The notes: generated by a model from the sequence alone, not told the origin. A DNA stretch of 64,000 nucleotides from Lachnospiraceae bacterium AC3007 (GCA_000621405.1 JHYK01000012.1:1-64000), one strand, 5' to 3'. Counted from the first letter of the stretch, positions 7,851-17,498 are shown. Numbers and translations are program-made.

Positions 7851-8536
7851 AGACCTCCGTCCAGGCTTATCACCTGACCGGTCAGGTACAGGGGCATCTT
7901 AGACAGAAGAAGGACTGCTTCCGCGACTTCGTCAGGCGTTCCGAGCCGGTGCGCAGGTATCTGATCGACAAGTCCGGCAAGCTCCTCATCAGTAAGACGG
8001 GCATTCATGTCCGTGTCGATCACTCCCGGAGCAATAGCATTTACAGCGATACATGACGGCGCGAGCTCTTTTGCGAGCGCTTTGGTAAAAGAGTTGATCC
8101 CTCCCTTGGCAGCGGAATACGCTGATTCACAGGATGCTCCGTAAGAACCCCATATAGAAGAAATATTGATCATCCTTCCGGAATGCTTCGGGACCATTAG
8201 CATGGCAGCGGCCCGGGAAGTATTGTATACGGAAGTGAGGTCTGTCCTTATCATCTCGTCCCATCTTTCGGGCGTTATATCCTGTATTACCCCGAATCCG
8301 GCTATTCCGGCATTGTTCACCAGAAGATCGAGGGAATCTATCCCTTCAAAGACTTTTTGGATGAAGTCATGATCCCCCACATCTCCGATATAATGGTCAC
8401 CCGGAAGATCCTCCATGAGATCCGACCTCTCCCGGCATATCAGAGTGAGCCTGTATTCATCCCGGAGCTTTTCGGCGATGGCTCTCCCGATCCCCCGGGA
8501 GGCCCCTGTGATAAGAGCATGTTTTTTTTCTGACAT
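7844..8536 (-). CDS. Short-chain dehydrogenase/reductase (FabG-like)
   Basis: This 230-residue Rossmann-fold oxidoreductase has the cofactor motif TGASRGIG (10-17), NNAG (74-77), a serine in NISS (about 126) and the YxxxK pair Tyr140/Lys144. The position that is usually the catalytic Asn (NL) reads DL at 99-100, a mild departure. Members reduce 3-oxoacyl groups or other carbonyls with NADPH. The gene is alone on the minus strand, outside a fatty-acid cluster, so its substrate is unclear. A poor promoter (TTGACA at 8605-8610, weak -10 near 8582) may drive it. Confidence 0.85.
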   Translation of the reverse strand: MSEKKHALITGASRGIGRAIAEKLRDEYRLTLICRERSDLMEDLPGDHYIGDVGDHDFIQKVFEGIDSLDLLVNNAGIAGFGVIQDITPERWDEMIRTDLTSVYNTSRAAAMLMVPKHSGRMINISSIWGSYGASCESAYSAAKGGINSFTKALAKELAPSCIAVNAIAPGVIDTDMNARLTDEELAGLVDQIPAHRLGTPDEVAEAVLLLSKMPLYLTGQVISLDGGLY

Positions 8537-8696
8537 GATTTCCTTTTCCGATGTATAAATTCTTGCTGTAAAAACGATTTTGGTTTACCATATTTAAGGC
8601 GTTATGTCAACAAAAACGCCCGTATATTGTGGCTTCAGAGGATAATTGTTACAAATATTACGAGGGCCGAAGCCTTGATAATAAAGCATTGTAAAG

Positions 8697-8725
8697 TTGA
8701 CATATCCCAAAATAGATGGTATAGT
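8697..8725 (+). promoter_or_regulatory. Promoter of the NlpC/P60 hydrolase gene
   Basis: TTGACA (8697-8702), a 17-base spacer and TATAGT (8720-8725) make a strong sigma-A promoter. It leaves a leader of about 95 bases that contains a branched hairpin. Confidence 0.8.
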
Positions 8726-8753
8726 CGTGCTCGGAATTTAACATTCTTGTAAC

Positions 8754-8806
8754 AAAAGCCGGATATGACAGGTTTACGCTCTTACAGAGATATGCCTGGG
8801 GCTTTT
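8754..8806 (+). promoter_or_regulatory. Branched hairpin in the 5' leader
   Basis: Nested pairings AAAAGCC/GGCTTTT (8754-8760 with 8800-8806), CAGG/CCTG and CTCT/AGAG fold most of this leader. I do not match it to a known riboswitch, including the c-di-AMP class often found before wall hydrolases. It could be a small control element or just mRNA structure. Confidence 0.35.
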
Positions 8807-8826
8807 ATCATAAAACGAGGTATTGC

Positions 8827-10350
8827 ATGCATAAAAGAAACAAAAAGATAGTATGCGCTGTTCTGGCGGCTGCACTTATAGCTGTCTCCCCCACTACAGC
8901 GATGGCATCATCTGAGTCTCTTTCATCAGTATTTCCCGCGGCCGGAAGCGCAAGAGCGCTGGGCGAGGGAGTTTCTGTTACCACCATCAAAGCTGAAAAG
9001 ATCAAGAACGACAGAGGAAAGACCGGAAAGTCCTCGGAAGCATTTAAGGGACTGGACGCTGACACTGTCGTGGACGCTATGCTCTCTAAGGCCGGCGGCA
9101 GTATCAATATGTCTTCAAAGGCTTATTCAGGTACATCGACCAGCTCGAGCTCATCAAAGTCTTCCGATGAGGATATGCTTTCCGAAGTATCCACTAAGGA
9201 AGAGGAAGAAGAATCCACAGGCATCACACAGACCAACTCGAGTGAGCCGGAGCTTCTGACAGTTGGCGGGGGTTCGACGGGTTCCACAGTGGATATGAAT
9301 GCCATGACTCCCGTAGAGCCGGAAGAGGAAGCCGAAGAGAGTGATGACAGTGAGAGCGAGATGGAACTGGCTGACGTGTTTACCGGAAGTAAGCACACAG
9401 ATGATGTAGAAGAGGAAGATTTCACAAATCTGGTTATCGCTCAGGTTGACGATTTTGTAAATGTAAGATCGGAACCTTCAGAGGACAGCGAAGTAGTAGG
9501 AAAACTGTATAACAATTCTGCCGGTAATCTGATAGAAGAAAAGGATGACTGGTACAAGATCGAATCCGGAAGCTGTACGGGTTACGTAAAGGCCGAGTAC
9601 TGTGTGACAGGTGATGAAGCCCAGGAGCTTGCCCAGAAGGTAGGCATAAGGCTAGCAAGAGTCACTACGACCACTCTGTATGTCAGGAGCGAACCCACCA
9701 AGGATTCGGAAGTCATAGGTATGGTTCCCATTGAGGACGAACTCATGGTACTTACCGAGATGCCCGGATGGGTCAAGGTCTCCATAGAGGAAGGTGACGG
9801 CTTTGTATCCGATGAGTTTGTCAAGCTTCATACGGAATTCATACAGGCAGAGTCCAAGGCAGAGGAAGAAGCAAGACTGAAGCGTGAGGAGGAAGCCAGA
9901 GAAGCGGCTCGCAAGGCTGCAGCTGCGGCTCAGAAGAAGTCCTCGAAGAAGTCAGGCGGCGGTTCTTCAGGCGGCGGCGCATCATACTCCGTCTCCGGAT
10001 CCGGCGCGGGATCCTCGGTCGCAAATTATGCGCTCCAGTTTGTTGGTAATCCTTATGTGTATGGAGGATCCTCACTTACGAACGGTACTGACTGCTCCGG
10101 CTTCGTCATGAGCGTATACAGGAACTTCGGTGTATCACTGCCGCACAGCTCAGGTGCAGACAGGAGCGTAGGATACGGAGTCAGCGGCGGACTGGCAGCG
10201 GCTCAGCCCGGAGACATAGTCTGCTACTCAGGCCACGTCGGAATCTATATCGGCGGAGGACAGATAGTACACGCTTCGACCGCAAGTACAGGTATCAAGG
10301 TCTCGAGTGCAAGCTACAGGAACGTACTGGCTGTAAGACGTATATTCTAA
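8827..10350 (+). CDS. Secreted SH3-domain NlpC/P60 cell-wall peptidase
   Basis: This 507-residue protein begins with a signal peptide (MHKRNKK, hydrophobic core, AMA-S). A low-complexity Ser/Glu-rich region follows to about residue 195. Two bacterial SH3 repeats come next (about 200-265 and 275-335, each with a VRSEP motif), then an Ala/Glu/Lys-rich helix with a Ser/Gly linker. The C-terminal NlpC/P60 domain holds the catalytic Cys in TDCSGF and histidines in GHVGIY and IVHAS. It should cut the D-Glu-to-diamino-acid bond in peptidoglycan stem peptides outside the cell. Its own promoter and terminator make it a single-gene unit. Confidence 0.93.
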   Translation: MHKRNKKIVCAVLAAALIAVSPTTAMASSESLSSVFPAAGSARALGEGVSVTTIKAEKIKNDRGKTGKSSEAFKGLDADTVVDAMLSKAGGSINMSSKAYSGTSTSSSSSKSSDEDMLSEVSTKEEEEESTGITQTNSSEPELLTVGGGSTGSTVDMNAMTPVEPEEEAEESDDSESEMELADVFTGSKHTDDVEEEDFTNLVIAQVDDFVNVRSEPSEDSEVVGKLYNNSAGNLIEEKDDWYKIESGSCTGYVKAEYCVTGDEAQELAQKVGIRLARVTTTTLYVRSEPTKDSEVIGMVPIEDELMVLTEMPGWVKVSIEEGDGFVSDEFVKLHTEFIQAESKAEEEARLKREEEAREAARKAAAAAQKKSSKKSGGGSSGGGASYSVSGSGAGSSVANYALQFVGNPYVYGGSSLTNGTDCSGFVMSVYRNFGVSLPHSSGADRSVGYGVSGGLAAAQPGDIVCYSGHVGIYIGGGQIVHASTASTGIKVSSASYRNVLAVRRIF

Positions 10351-10370
10351 AACAAATCAAGTAGTGTATC

Positions 10371-10405
10371 AGGGCTGTCGCTGCCGGAGGGGGCGACAGT
10401 CCTTT
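10371..10405 (+). terminator. Terminator of the NlpC/P60 gene
   Basis: A long GC-rich stem (GGGCTGTCGC against GCGACAGTCC) is followed by a short T run. It is about 20 bases past the stop codon. Confidence 0.7.
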
Positions 10406-10448
10406 ACTATATCACAGAGCGGCGGCGGTGCCGGCCGGTGGGCGCAGA

Positions 10449-10477
10449 TTGCAAAGCGTTACCCGGTTTGATATACT
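10449..10477 (+). promoter_or_regulatory. Promoter of the hibernation factor gene
   Basis: TTGCAA (10449-10454), a 17-base spacer and TATACT (10472-10477) lie 45 bases before the start codon. Confidence 0.65.
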
Positions 10478-10522
10478 TAGGGCACTTTCAGACAACGGAA
10501 GAGTGAGGAGGTTATTCACATC

Positions 10523-11050
10523 ATGAAATTTATCATTGTCGGAAAAAATATAGAGGTTACACCCGGACTGAAGTCCAATATAGAAGAGAAGATCGGCAAG
10601 CTGGAGAAATATTTTTCTCCGGACACGGAAGTCCATGTGACTCTGTCCGTGGAAAAGGAGCGTCATAAGATAGAAGTCACCATCCCCGTGAAGGGAAGCA
10701 TCATCCGCTCAGAGCAGGTCAGCAATGACATGTATATCTCCATAGATCTTGTCGAGGAGATCATCGAGAGGCAGCTCAAGAAATACAAGAATAAGATCAT
10801 TGACAAGGAGCAGGCTGCGGAATCCTTCAAGAGAGAATACATTGAGAGAGACTATCAGGATGACGACGAGATACAGATAGTAAGGACAAAGCAGTTTGAT
10901 ATGAAGCCCATGTATCCGGAGGATGCCTGTGTGCAGATGGAGCTTCTTGGACACAATTTCTTTGTATTCAACAATGCGGAGACCAATACGGTCAATGTAG
11001 TATACAAGAGAAAAGCCAATACATACGGACTGATAGAACCCGAGGTCTGA
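10523..11050 (+). CDS. hpf: Ribosome hibernation-promoting factor, long form
   Basis: This 175-residue protein has an N-terminal HPF/YfiA domain (about 1-100) that binds the 30S decoding centre. A C-terminal domain (about 118-175; MYPEDACVQMELLGHNFFVF) makes ribosomes dimerise into 100S particles. The length is that of the long form typical of Firmicutes. It is known to be induced in stationary phase or stress. The start is set by GAGGAGG upstream. It has its own promoter and terminator. I do not see the large raiA RNA motif that precedes this gene in some relatives. Confidence 0.95.
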   Translation: MKFIIVGKNIEVTPGLKSNIEEKIGKLEKYFSPDTEVHVTLSVEKERHKIEVTIPVKGSIIRSEQVSNDMYISIDLVEEIIERQLKKYKNKIIDKEQAAESFKREYIERDYQDDDEIQIVRTKQFDMKPMYPEDACVQMELLGHNFFVFNNAETNTVNVVYKRKANTYGLIEPEV

Positions 11051-11055
11051 TACAG

Positions 11056-11081
11056 AGGCTGCCTTAACCGGCAGCCTTTTT
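11056..11081 (+). terminator. Terminator of hpf
   Basis: AGGCTGCC and GGCAGCCT form an 8-bp stem followed by T residues, directly after the stop codon. Confidence 0.85.
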
Positions 11082-11111
11082 ATTTGCCCCGATATCCGCT
11101 CCACAAGATAA

Positions 11112-11140
11112 TTGAAAAGGAAACTTTCGTGTGATACACT
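11112..11140 (+). promoter_or_regulatory. Promoter of the butyrate operon
   Basis: TTGAAA (11112-11117), 17 bases, then TACACT (11135-11140). It lies about 50 bases before thl and is the only clear promoter before the six-gene run. Confidence 0.65.
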
Positions 11141-11189
11141 ATTACAGCACTTTTCTTAAATAACATGTATTGCACGAAGGAGGTATTGA

Positions 11190-12386
11190 ATGTCTAAAAA
11201 GATCGTCTTGGCCGGCGCATGTCGTACAGCCATCGGTACAATGGGAGGTTCTCTTTCTACAACCCCTGCTGCAAAGCTGGGATCTATCGTTATCAAGGAA
11301 GCTCTCGAGAGAGCAAAAGTTCCCGCAGATAAAGTTGATCATGTGTATATGGGATGCGTCATACAGGCTGGCCTTGGCCAGAATGTAGCAAGACAGGCAT
11401 CTATCGGAGCAGGTCTTCCCATAGAGACACCTGCCGTTACTGTAAATGTAGTCTGCGGATCGGGACTTAACTGCGTTAACATGGCAGCGCAGATGATACA
11501 GGCAGGAGATGCTGATATCGTGGTAGCCGGCGGCATGGAGAACATGTCAATGGCTCCTTTTGCTATACCCAACGGAAGATACGGTTACAGGATGCTCAGA
11601 CCCGATCAGAGTCAGGGAGCTCTCGTAGACACCATGATCAAGGACGCCCTCTGGGATGCATTCAATGATTATCATATGATAACCACCGCAGATAACGTGG
11701 CAAAGCAGTGGAAGCTCACGAGAGAAGAGCTTGATGAGTTTGCCCTTAAGAGCCAGCAGAAGGCCTGCGCGGCGATAGAGAACGGCAACTTCAAGGATGA
11801 GATCGTTCCCGTGGAAGTAAAGAAAAAGAAGGAAACGATAGTATTTGATACTGACGAGGGTCCGAGACAGGGCTCTACCATAGAGGGACTTGCAAAGTTA
11901 AAGCCCATCAATCCCGACGGAGTCGTGACAGCGGGCAACGCATCCGGCATCAATGACGGCGCAGCGGCAGTTGTCGTGATGACCGAGGAAAAGGCAAAAG
12001 AGCTCGGAGTGACTCCCATGGCTGAGTTCGTGACCGGCGCTCTTGCGGGCGTAGATCCCTCCATCATGGGCATAGGCCCCGTGGCTGCTACAAAGAAAGC
12101 CATGGCAAAGGCCGGAATGAAGATAGAGGACTTTGACATCTATGAGGCAAATGAAGCTTTTGCAGCACAGTCAGTGGCAGTCGGCAAGGATCTCGGATTT
12201 GATCTTGACAAGCTCAACCTGAACGGCGGAGCAATAGCTCTCGGCCATCCTGTCGGAGCTTCCGGAGCAAGGATACTCGTGACTCTCCTCTACAACATGA
12301 AGAGGACAGGCGCGAAGACAGGTCTTGCAACACTCTGCATAGGCGGAGGCATGGGCTGCGCGACTATCGTCAAGGCCATAGATTAA
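11190..12386 (+). CDS. thl: Acetyl-CoA acetyltransferase (thiolase)
   Basis: This 398-residue enzyme condenses two acetyl-CoA into acetoacetyl-CoA, the first step of butyrate formation. The nucleophile is Cys89 in NVVCGSG, the His is His353 in GHPVGASG and the second Cys is Cys383 in CIGGGMG, all conserved. Length matches biosynthetic thiolases. AGGAGG precedes the ATG. It starts an operon with crt, hbd, bcd, etfB and etfA, with intergenic gaps from 15 to 61 bases and no internal terminator. Together these convert acetyl-CoA to butyryl-CoA. Confidence 0.97.
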   Translation: MSKKIVLAGACRTAIGTMGGSLSTTPAAKLGSIVIKEALERAKVPADKVDHVYMGCVIQAGLGQNVARQASIGAGLPIETPAVTVNVVCGSGLNCVNMAAQMIQAGDADIVVAGGMENMSMAPFAIPNGRYGYRMLRPDQSQGALVDTMIKDALWDAFNDYHMITTADNVAKQWKLTREELDEFALKSQQKACAAIENGNFKDEIVPVEVKKKKETIVFDTDEGPRQGSTIEGLAKLKPINPDGVVTAGNASGINDGAAAVVVMTEEKAKELGVTPMAEFVTGALAGVDPSIMGIGPVAATKKAMAKAGMKIEDFDIYEANEAFAAQSVAVGKDLGFDLDKLNLNGGAIALGHPVGASGARILVTLLYNMKRTGAKTGLATLCIGGGMGCATIVKAID

Positions 12387-12401
12387 GGGGGATAAAGATA
12401 A

Positions 12402-13196
12402 ATGGGATTAGTAGAATATGAAGTAAAAGGCTCTTATGCCGTTATCACGATCAACAGGGCTGAAGCATTAAATGCCCTTAACTCAGGGGTCCTTGACGAG
12501 CTCGACAAGATCGTTGACGGGATAGATACGGATGCCGTAAGGGCGGTCGTACTCACGGGCGCAGGCGAGAAGTCTTTTGTCGCCGGCGCTGATATAGGCG
12601 AGATGAGCACTCTTTCCAAGGCAGAAGGCGAAGCATTCGGAAAGAAAGGCAATGACATCTTCCGCAAGATAGAGACATGTCCTGTGCCTTTCATAGCAGC
12701 AGTGAACGGCTTTGCTCTCGGCGGAGGCTGTGAGATCGCCATGAGCTGCGATATAAGGATAGCTTCCGAAGCCGCAATGTTCGGACAGCCCGAGGTCGGC
12801 CTCGGCATCACACCCGGATTCGGCGGCACACAGAGGCTTGCAAGGATCGTAGGGCCCGGCATGGCCAAGCAGCTGATCTACACCGCCAGGAATATTAAGG
12901 CTGACGAAGCACTTCGCATCGGGCTTGTTAATGCGGTATATCCCGCAGCTGAGCTCATGGAGCAGGCAGAAAAGCTCGCTTCCACCATAGCAGGCAATGC
13001 TCCGATAGCGGTCAGAGCATGCAAGAAGGCGATCAATGAAGGACTGGAGCTTCCCATGGATGAGGCCATCGCTCTTGAAGAGAAGCTTTTCGGATCCTGC
13101 TTCGAATCCGAGGATCAGAGGGAGGGAATGGCGAATTTCCTCAGGAAGAAGGACGATCCTGCTAAGGTCAAGCACGTGGACTTTAAGAACCGCTGA
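12402..13196 (+). CDS. crt: 3-hydroxybutyryl-CoA dehydratase (crotonase)
   Basis: This 264-residue enoyl-CoA hydratase-family enzyme removes water from 3-hydroxybutyryl-CoA to give crotonyl-CoA. The oxyanion-hole segments AGADIGEM and GFALGGGCE and the catalytic pair Glu111 and Glu131 (GQPEVGLG) are present. The spacing to thl is 15 bases. Position between thl and hbd, rather than in a beta-oxidation cluster, supports the butyrate role. Confidence 0.97.
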   Translation: MGLVEYEVKGSYAVITINRAEALNALNSGVLDELDKIVDGIDTDAVRAVVLTGAGEKSFVAGADIGEMSTLSKAEGEAFGKKGNDIFRKIETCPVPFIAAVNGFALGGGCEIAMSCDIRIASEAAMFGQPEVGLGITPGFGGTQRLARIVGPGMAKQLIYTARNIKADEALRIGLVNAVYPAAELMEQAEKLASTIAGNAPIAVRACKKAINEGLELPMDEAIALEEKLFGSCFESEDQREGMANFLRKKDDPAKVKHVDFKNR

Positions 13197-13257
13197 TCCT
13201 GAATAATCGGGTTAATACACAGGCAGACATATTATAAAAACAGAGGAGGATTCATTA

Positions 13258-14130
13258 ATGAAGGTAGCAGTAATAGGCGCCGGTACAATGGGACAGGGTA
13301 TCGCAAAGGCATTCGCACAGTGCGATGACTTTGACAAGATCTATCTTTGCGATATCAAGACAGAGTTTGCCGAGGGCGGACTCGCAAAGATCAAAAAGGG
13401 ATACGAGAAGCTCGTATCAAAGGAAAAGATAGACCAGGCTACTGCCGACAAATATCTTGCAAAGTTTGAGACGGGACTTAATTCAATAGCGACAGATCCC
13501 GATCTCGTAGTCGAGGCGGCTCTTGAGGTCATGCAGATCAAGCAGGACTGCTTCAAGGATCTTATGGAGAACATAGTCAAGAATGATGACTGCATTTTTG
13601 CGTCAAATACTTCTTCTCTTTCCATCACGGAGATCGGAGCCGGTCTTCCCAAGCCGATCATCGGAATGCACTTCTTCAATCCGGCAGACAGGATGAAGCT
13701 TGTCGAGGTAATAGCCGGAGCGAACACACCTGCTGATCTTGTAAAGAAGGTCAACGACATATCCGAAAAACTCGGCAAGACGCCGGTACAGGTCAATGAG
13801 GCACCCGGCTTTGTCGTGAACAGGATCCTGATACCTCTCATCAACGAGGGAATCTTTGTATATTCTGAAGGCATATCCGATATCGAAGGCATAGACAATG
13901 CCATGAAGCTTGGCTGCAATCATCCCATGGGACCCCTTGAGCTCGGTGATTACGTAGGACTTGATATCGTGCTTGCCATCATGGAGACCCTTTACACCGA
14001 GACAGGCGATCCCAAGTATCGTCCTGCTCCTCTTCTCAAGAAGATGGTCAGGGGCAGAAAGCTCGGAGTCAAGACCGGCATCGGATTCTATAACTATGCA
14101 GACGGCGGAAAAGTACCGACTGATAAATAA
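13258..14130 (+). CDS. hbd: 3-hydroxybutyryl-CoA dehydrogenase
   Basis: This 290-residue enzyme reduces acetoacetyl-CoA to 3-hydroxybutyryl-CoA with NAD(P)H. The N-terminal Rossmann motif is GAGTMG (7-12). The catalytic His sits in [11 protein letters not shown], and [10 protein letters not shown] begins the C-terminal dimerisation domain. The length is that of the compact clostridial Hbd. AGAGGAGG lies before the ATG. Confidence 0.97.
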   Translation: MKVAVIGAGTMGQGIAKAFAQCDDFDKIYLCDIKTEFAEGGLAKIKKGYEKLVSKEKIDQATADKYLAKFETGLNSIATDPDLVVEAALEVMQIKQDCFKDLMENIVKNDDCIFASNTSSLSITEIGAGLPKPIIGMHFFNPADRMKLVEVIAGANTPADLVKKVNDISEKLGKTPVQVNEAPGFVVNRILIPLINEGIFVYSEGISDIEGIDNAMKLGCNHPMGPLELGDYVGLDIVLAIMETLYTETGDPKYRPAPLLKKMVRGRKLGVKTGIGFYNYADGGKVPTDK

Positions 14131-14162
14131 AGATTCAAAATACAGATGGAGGAACAATAACC

Positions 14163-15329
14163 ATGGATTTTACTTTACCCAAAGAACATGAGATGGCGAG
14201 ACAGCTTTTCAAGGATTTCGCCGAGAGAGAAGTAAAGCCGCTTGCACAGGAGATCGATGAGGAGCACAGATTCCCCAGAGAGACAGTTGAGAAGATGGCT
14301 AAGTACGGCTTCATGGGCATTCCTGTACCCAAGGAGTATGGCGGACAGGGCTGCGATATTCTGACGTATGCCATGTGCGTGGAGGAGCTTTCAAAGGTCT
14401 GCGGTACGACAGGCGTTATCGTGTCCGCACACACCTCACTCTGCATCGATCCCATTCTTACTTTCGGTACCGAGGAGCAGAAGCAGAAGTATGTGGTACC
14501 CCTTGCAAAGGGAGAGAAGCTCGGCGCATTCGGACTTACAGAGCCCGGAGCAGGAACAGACGCTCAGGGACAGCAGACAAAGGCTGTGCTTGACGGCGAC
14601 GAGTGGGTATTGAACGGCTCCAAGTGCTTCATCACAAACGGTAAGGAAGCAGACGTATACGTGATCTTCGCAGTTACCGGAAAGGTCGAGAAGCGCGGCC
14701 GCATGATGAAGGAGATATCCGCATTCATCGTAGAAAAGGGAACACCCGGATTTACATTCGGAACCAAGGAAAACAAGATGGGTATCTGCGGCTCGGCTAC
14801 ATATGAGCTTATCTTTACAGACTGCCGTATCCCCAAGGAGAATCTTCTCGGACAGCAGGGCAAGGGCTTCAATATCGCCATGCACACTCTTGACGGCGGA
14901 CGTATCGGAATAGCTGCACAGGGACTTGGTCTTGCTGCAGGAGCTCTTGAGACGACCATCAACTATGTCAAGGAGAGAAAGCAGTTCGGCAAGCCGATCG
15001 GCGCTTTCCAGAACACTCAGTTCCAGCTTGCAGACATGGCTACAAAGGTGGAGGCTGCAAGGCTTCTGGTATACAAGGCTGCAAGGAAGAAAGATGAGTA
15101 CATGAAGGATTCCAAGGTTTCGTATTCAGTAGAAGCAGCACAGGCAAAGCTCTGTGCGGCTGAGGTAGCTATGGAGGTCACGACAAAGGCTGTACAGCTC
15201 CACGGCGGATACGGATATATCAAGGAATATGATGTGGAGAGAATGATGCGTGATGCCAAGATCACAGAGATCTATGAGGGGACCAGCGAGGTTCAGAGGA
15301 TGGTCATCTCTGCGGCGCTGCTGAAGTAA
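14163..15329 (+). CDS. bcd: Butyryl-CoA dehydrogenase
   Basis: This 388-residue FAD acyl-CoA dehydrogenase reduces crotonyl-CoA to butyryl-CoA. Family motifs include AFGLTEPGAGTD, the FITNG flavin segment and the catalytic base Glu372 in IYEGTSEVQ. In clostridial butyrate formers it forms a complex with EtfAB, and the electron-bifurcating reaction also reduces ferredoxin. The adjacent etfB and etfA genes fit that complex. Bifurcation is family knowledge and not shown by this sequence alone. Confidence 0.97.
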   Translation: MDFTLPKEHEMARQLFKDFAEREVKPLAQEIDEEHRFPRETVEKMAKYGFMGIPVPKEYGGQGCDILTYAMCVEELSKVCGTTGVIVSAHTSLCIDPILTFGTEEQKQKYVVPLAKGEKLGAFGLTEPGAGTDAQGQQTKAVLDGDEWVLNGSKCFITNGKEADVYVIFAVTGKVEKRGRMMKEISAFIVEKGTPGFTFGTKENKMGICGSATYELIFTDCRIPKENLLGQQGKGFNIAMHTLDGGRIGIAAQGLGLAAGALETTINYVKERKQFGKPIGAFQNTQFQLADMATKVEAARLLVYKAARKKDEYMKDSKVSYSVEAAQAKLCAAEVAMEVTTKAVQLHGGYGYIKEYDVERMMRDAKITEIYEGTSEVQRMVISAALLK

Positions 15330-15356
15330 ATCATAATAAAAAGGAGTGTAGATACA

Positions 15357-16142
15357 ATGAAAGTTATCGTTTGTATAAAGCAGGTGCCGGATACGAAGGG
15401 CGGAGTCAAATTCAATCCCGATGGCACCCTGGACAGAGGAGCAATGCTTGCCATCATGAACCCGGATGATAAGGCGGGTCTTGAGGCGGCTCTCAGACTT
15501 AAGGATCAGTATGGCGCAGAAGTAACAGTTCTTACCATGGGACTTCCCAAGGCAGCAGATGTGCTCCGTGAGGCGATCGCCATGGGAGCTGACAAGGGAA
15601 TCCTTGTGACGGACAGAGTGCTCGGAGGAGCAGATACATGGGCTACATCAACGACCATAGCCGGAGCTATCCGCAATCTGGACTATGATCTCATCATTAC
15701 CGGACGTCAGGCTATCGACGGCGATACCGCTCAGGTCGGCCCTCAGATAGCAGAGCATCTTGGTATCCCTGTAATATCATATGCACAGGAGATCAAGATC
15801 GACGGCGACAAAGTCATTGTCAGGCGTCAGTATGACGACAGGTATCACATGCTTGAGGCGAAGATGCCCTGCCTTATCACGGCGCTTTCCGAGCTTAACG
15901 AGCCCAGATATATGACACCTGGCGGAATCTTTGATGCGGTCAATACCGAGATAACCACCTGGGGAAGAGCGGATCTGAAGGACGTGGAAGACTGCAACCT
16001 CGGTCTTGCAGGATCCCCGACAAAGATCGCCAAGGCATCCGACAAGGTCAGGAAGGGAGCAGGAGAGAAGGTCGTTCCCGATACTCCGGAGGATGCTGTT
16101 AAATATATCATCGGTAAGCTTGATGAAAAGCACGTCATTTAA
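15357..16142 (+). CDS. etfB: Electron transfer flavoprotein, beta subunit
   Basis: This 261-residue subunit binds a flavin or AMP and docks with EtfA. The start MKVIVCIKQVPDTKG and GRQAIDGDTAQVGP are family signatures. In bifurcating EtfAB the beta subunit carries the bifurcating flavin. AAGGAG lies before the ATG. The stop codon precedes the start of etfA by 14 bases. Confidence 0.96.
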   Translation: MKVIVCIKQVPDTKGGVKFNPDGTLDRGAMLAIMNPDDKAGLEAALRLKDQYGAEVTVLTMGLPKAADVLREAIAMGADKGILVTDRVLGGADTWATSTTIAGAIRNLDYDLIITGRQAIDGDTAQVGPQIAEHLGIPVISYAQEIKIDGDKVIVRRQYDDRYHMLEAKMPCLITALSELNEPRYMTPGGIFDAVNTEITTWGRADLKDVEDCNLGLAGSPTKIAKASDKVRKGAGEKVVPDTPEDAVKYIIGKLDEKHVI

Positions 16143-16156
16143 TGGAGGATAAAAAA

Positions 16157-17215
16157 ATGCAGAACATTGAAGAATATAAAGGAGTATTCGTCTTCGCCCA
16201 GCAGGTAGACAATGAGGTGAGCGGGATCGCGTACGAGCTTTTGGGAAAAGCAAGAGATCTTGCCGAGCCGCTCAATGCTCAGGTGACGGCGGTACTTATC
16301 GGATCAGGCGTAAAAGGCCTCTGCGACAAGCTTGCAGAGTACGGCGCAGACAGGGTCATCCTGGTGGACGATCCCGAATTAAAGGAATACAGGACAGAGC
16401 CCTATGCTCATGCGCTTTCTTCCGTCATCAATGAATATAAGCCGGAGATAATGCTTGTCGGCGCTACTGCTATCGGCCGTGATCTCGGACCTACCGTATC
16501 GGCGCGCGTGGCAACAGGACTGACAGCTGACTGTACGGTACTCAATATCGGAGACTTCCCTCTTCAGCCCATACCCGGCAAGGAGGATGAGCAGAAGCAT
16601 AATCAGCTCCTCATGACCCGTCCCGCATTCGGCGGCAATACCATAGCGACTATCGCATGCCCAGACAACCGTCCTCAGATGGCTACGGTCCGTCCCGGCG
16701 TTATGCAGAAGATCGAGCCCAAGAAGGGAGCCAAGGCCGAGATAATTGAGTACAATCCCGGATTCACTCCTAACAACAAATATGTCGAGATCAAGGAAGT
16801 CGTTAAGGCTGTCTCTGATATCAAGGACATCATGGATGCAAAGATCCTTGTATCCGGTGGCCGTGGAGTAGGCTCTCCCGAGAACTTCAAGATCCTTGAG
16901 GACCTTGCAGCTGCTATCGGCGGACAGGTGAGCTGCTCACGCGCAGTGGTGGATTCAGGCTGGAAGCCCAAGGAGATGCAGGTAGGTCAGACCGGCAAGA
17001 CCGTGCGTCCCAACGTATACTTCGCTATCGGTATATCCGGTGCCATACAGCATGTAGCAGGCATGGAAGAGTCAGATATCATCATAGCGATCAACAAGGA
17101 CGAGGATGCTCCGATCTTTGAGGTTGCGGATTACGGTGTAGTCGGCGATCTGAATAAGATCGTTCCCGAGCTCACAAAGCAGGTTCTTGCTGCAAAGGAA
17201 GCAAAGGGAGCATAA
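16157..17215 (+). CDS. etfA: Electron transfer flavoprotein, alpha subunit
   Basis: This 352-residue subunit has an N-terminal alpha/beta domain and a C-terminal FAD-binding domain with SGGRGVGSPENF, VGQTGKTVRPNVYFAIG, SGAIQH and DYGVVGDL. The ATG at 16157 is chosen because GGAGG lies 8 bases upstream, while an in-frame ATG at 16142 overlaps the etfB stop and sits before that site. There is no extra ferredoxin domain. It closes the butyrate operon and is followed by a strong terminator. Confidence 0.96.
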   Translation: MQNIEEYKGVFVFAQQVDNEVSGIAYELLGKARDLAEPLNAQVTAVLIGSGVKGLCDKLAEYGADRVILVDDPELKEYRTEPYAHALSSVINEYKPEIMLVGATAIGRDLGPTVSARVATGLTADCTVLNIGDFPLQPIPGKEDEQKHNQLLMTRPAFGGNTIATIACPDNRPQMATVRPGVMQKIEPKKGAKAEIIEYNPGFTPNNKYVEIKEVVKAVSDIKDIMDAKILVSGGRGVGSPENFKILEDLAAAIGGQVSCSRAVVDSGWKPKEMQVGQTGKTVRPNVYFAIGISGAIQHVAGMEESDIIIAINKDEDAPIFEVADYGVVGDLNKIVPELTKQVLAAKEAKGA

Positions 17216-17250
17216 GATCGGACTGACAAAGCTGTCAATATGTCATTTAC

Positions 17251-17286
17251 GAAGCGTCTGCCAAAAGGCAGGCGCTTCTTTTTTTC
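17251..17286 (+). terminator. Terminator of the butyrate operon
   Basis: GAAGCGTCTGCC and GGCAGGCGCTTC form a 12-bp stem with AAAA loop, followed by seven or more T. Confidence 0.92.
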
Positions 17287-17331
17287 AAAGTGCGGTTCAT
17301 TTTTCCTCCATTTTAGCCGATAAAAATAATG

Positions 17332-17337
17332 TATAAT
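17332..17337 (+). promoter_or_regulatory. Possible -10 box before the structured leader
   Basis: TATAAT is present, but no good -35 box lies 16-18 bases upstream. A GCCGATAA motif at 17316-17323 resembles the sigma-D/sigma-28 -10 element, again without a clear TAAA partner. Transcription from here would read through both hairpins at 17356-17586. Confidence 0.35.
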
Positions 17338-17355
17338 CGCATACTGCTACGGACG

Positions 17356-17402
17356 GCATCTGTTTTTCAATGGAATGAGCATTGGAATCCGGATGCTTTT
17401 TT
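17356..17402 (+). terminator. First terminator-like hairpin of a long leader
   Basis: GCATCTG (17356-17362) pairs with CGGATGC (17390-17396). An inner CAATG/CATTG helix encloses GAATGAG, and six T follow directly. It lies about 215 bases before the next gene. Confidence 0.5.
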
Positions 17403-17498
17403 ATTTCTGTACGGTTCCGGCAGATCGGCCCGGCCTATCCGGATATCTCCGCCGTATGGTGTGTGTATTATACCTTCAAACAGAATACGCTAAGGATC

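Noticed and set aside
10406-10522. raiA-type structured RNA before the hibernation factor
   Set aside because: The gap is too short and is largely taken up by a normal promoter.
17316-17323. GCCGATAA as a sigma-28 promoter for the calcium-motif gene
   Set aside because: The -10 match is good, but no TAAA element lies at the needed distance, so it is kept only as a hint.
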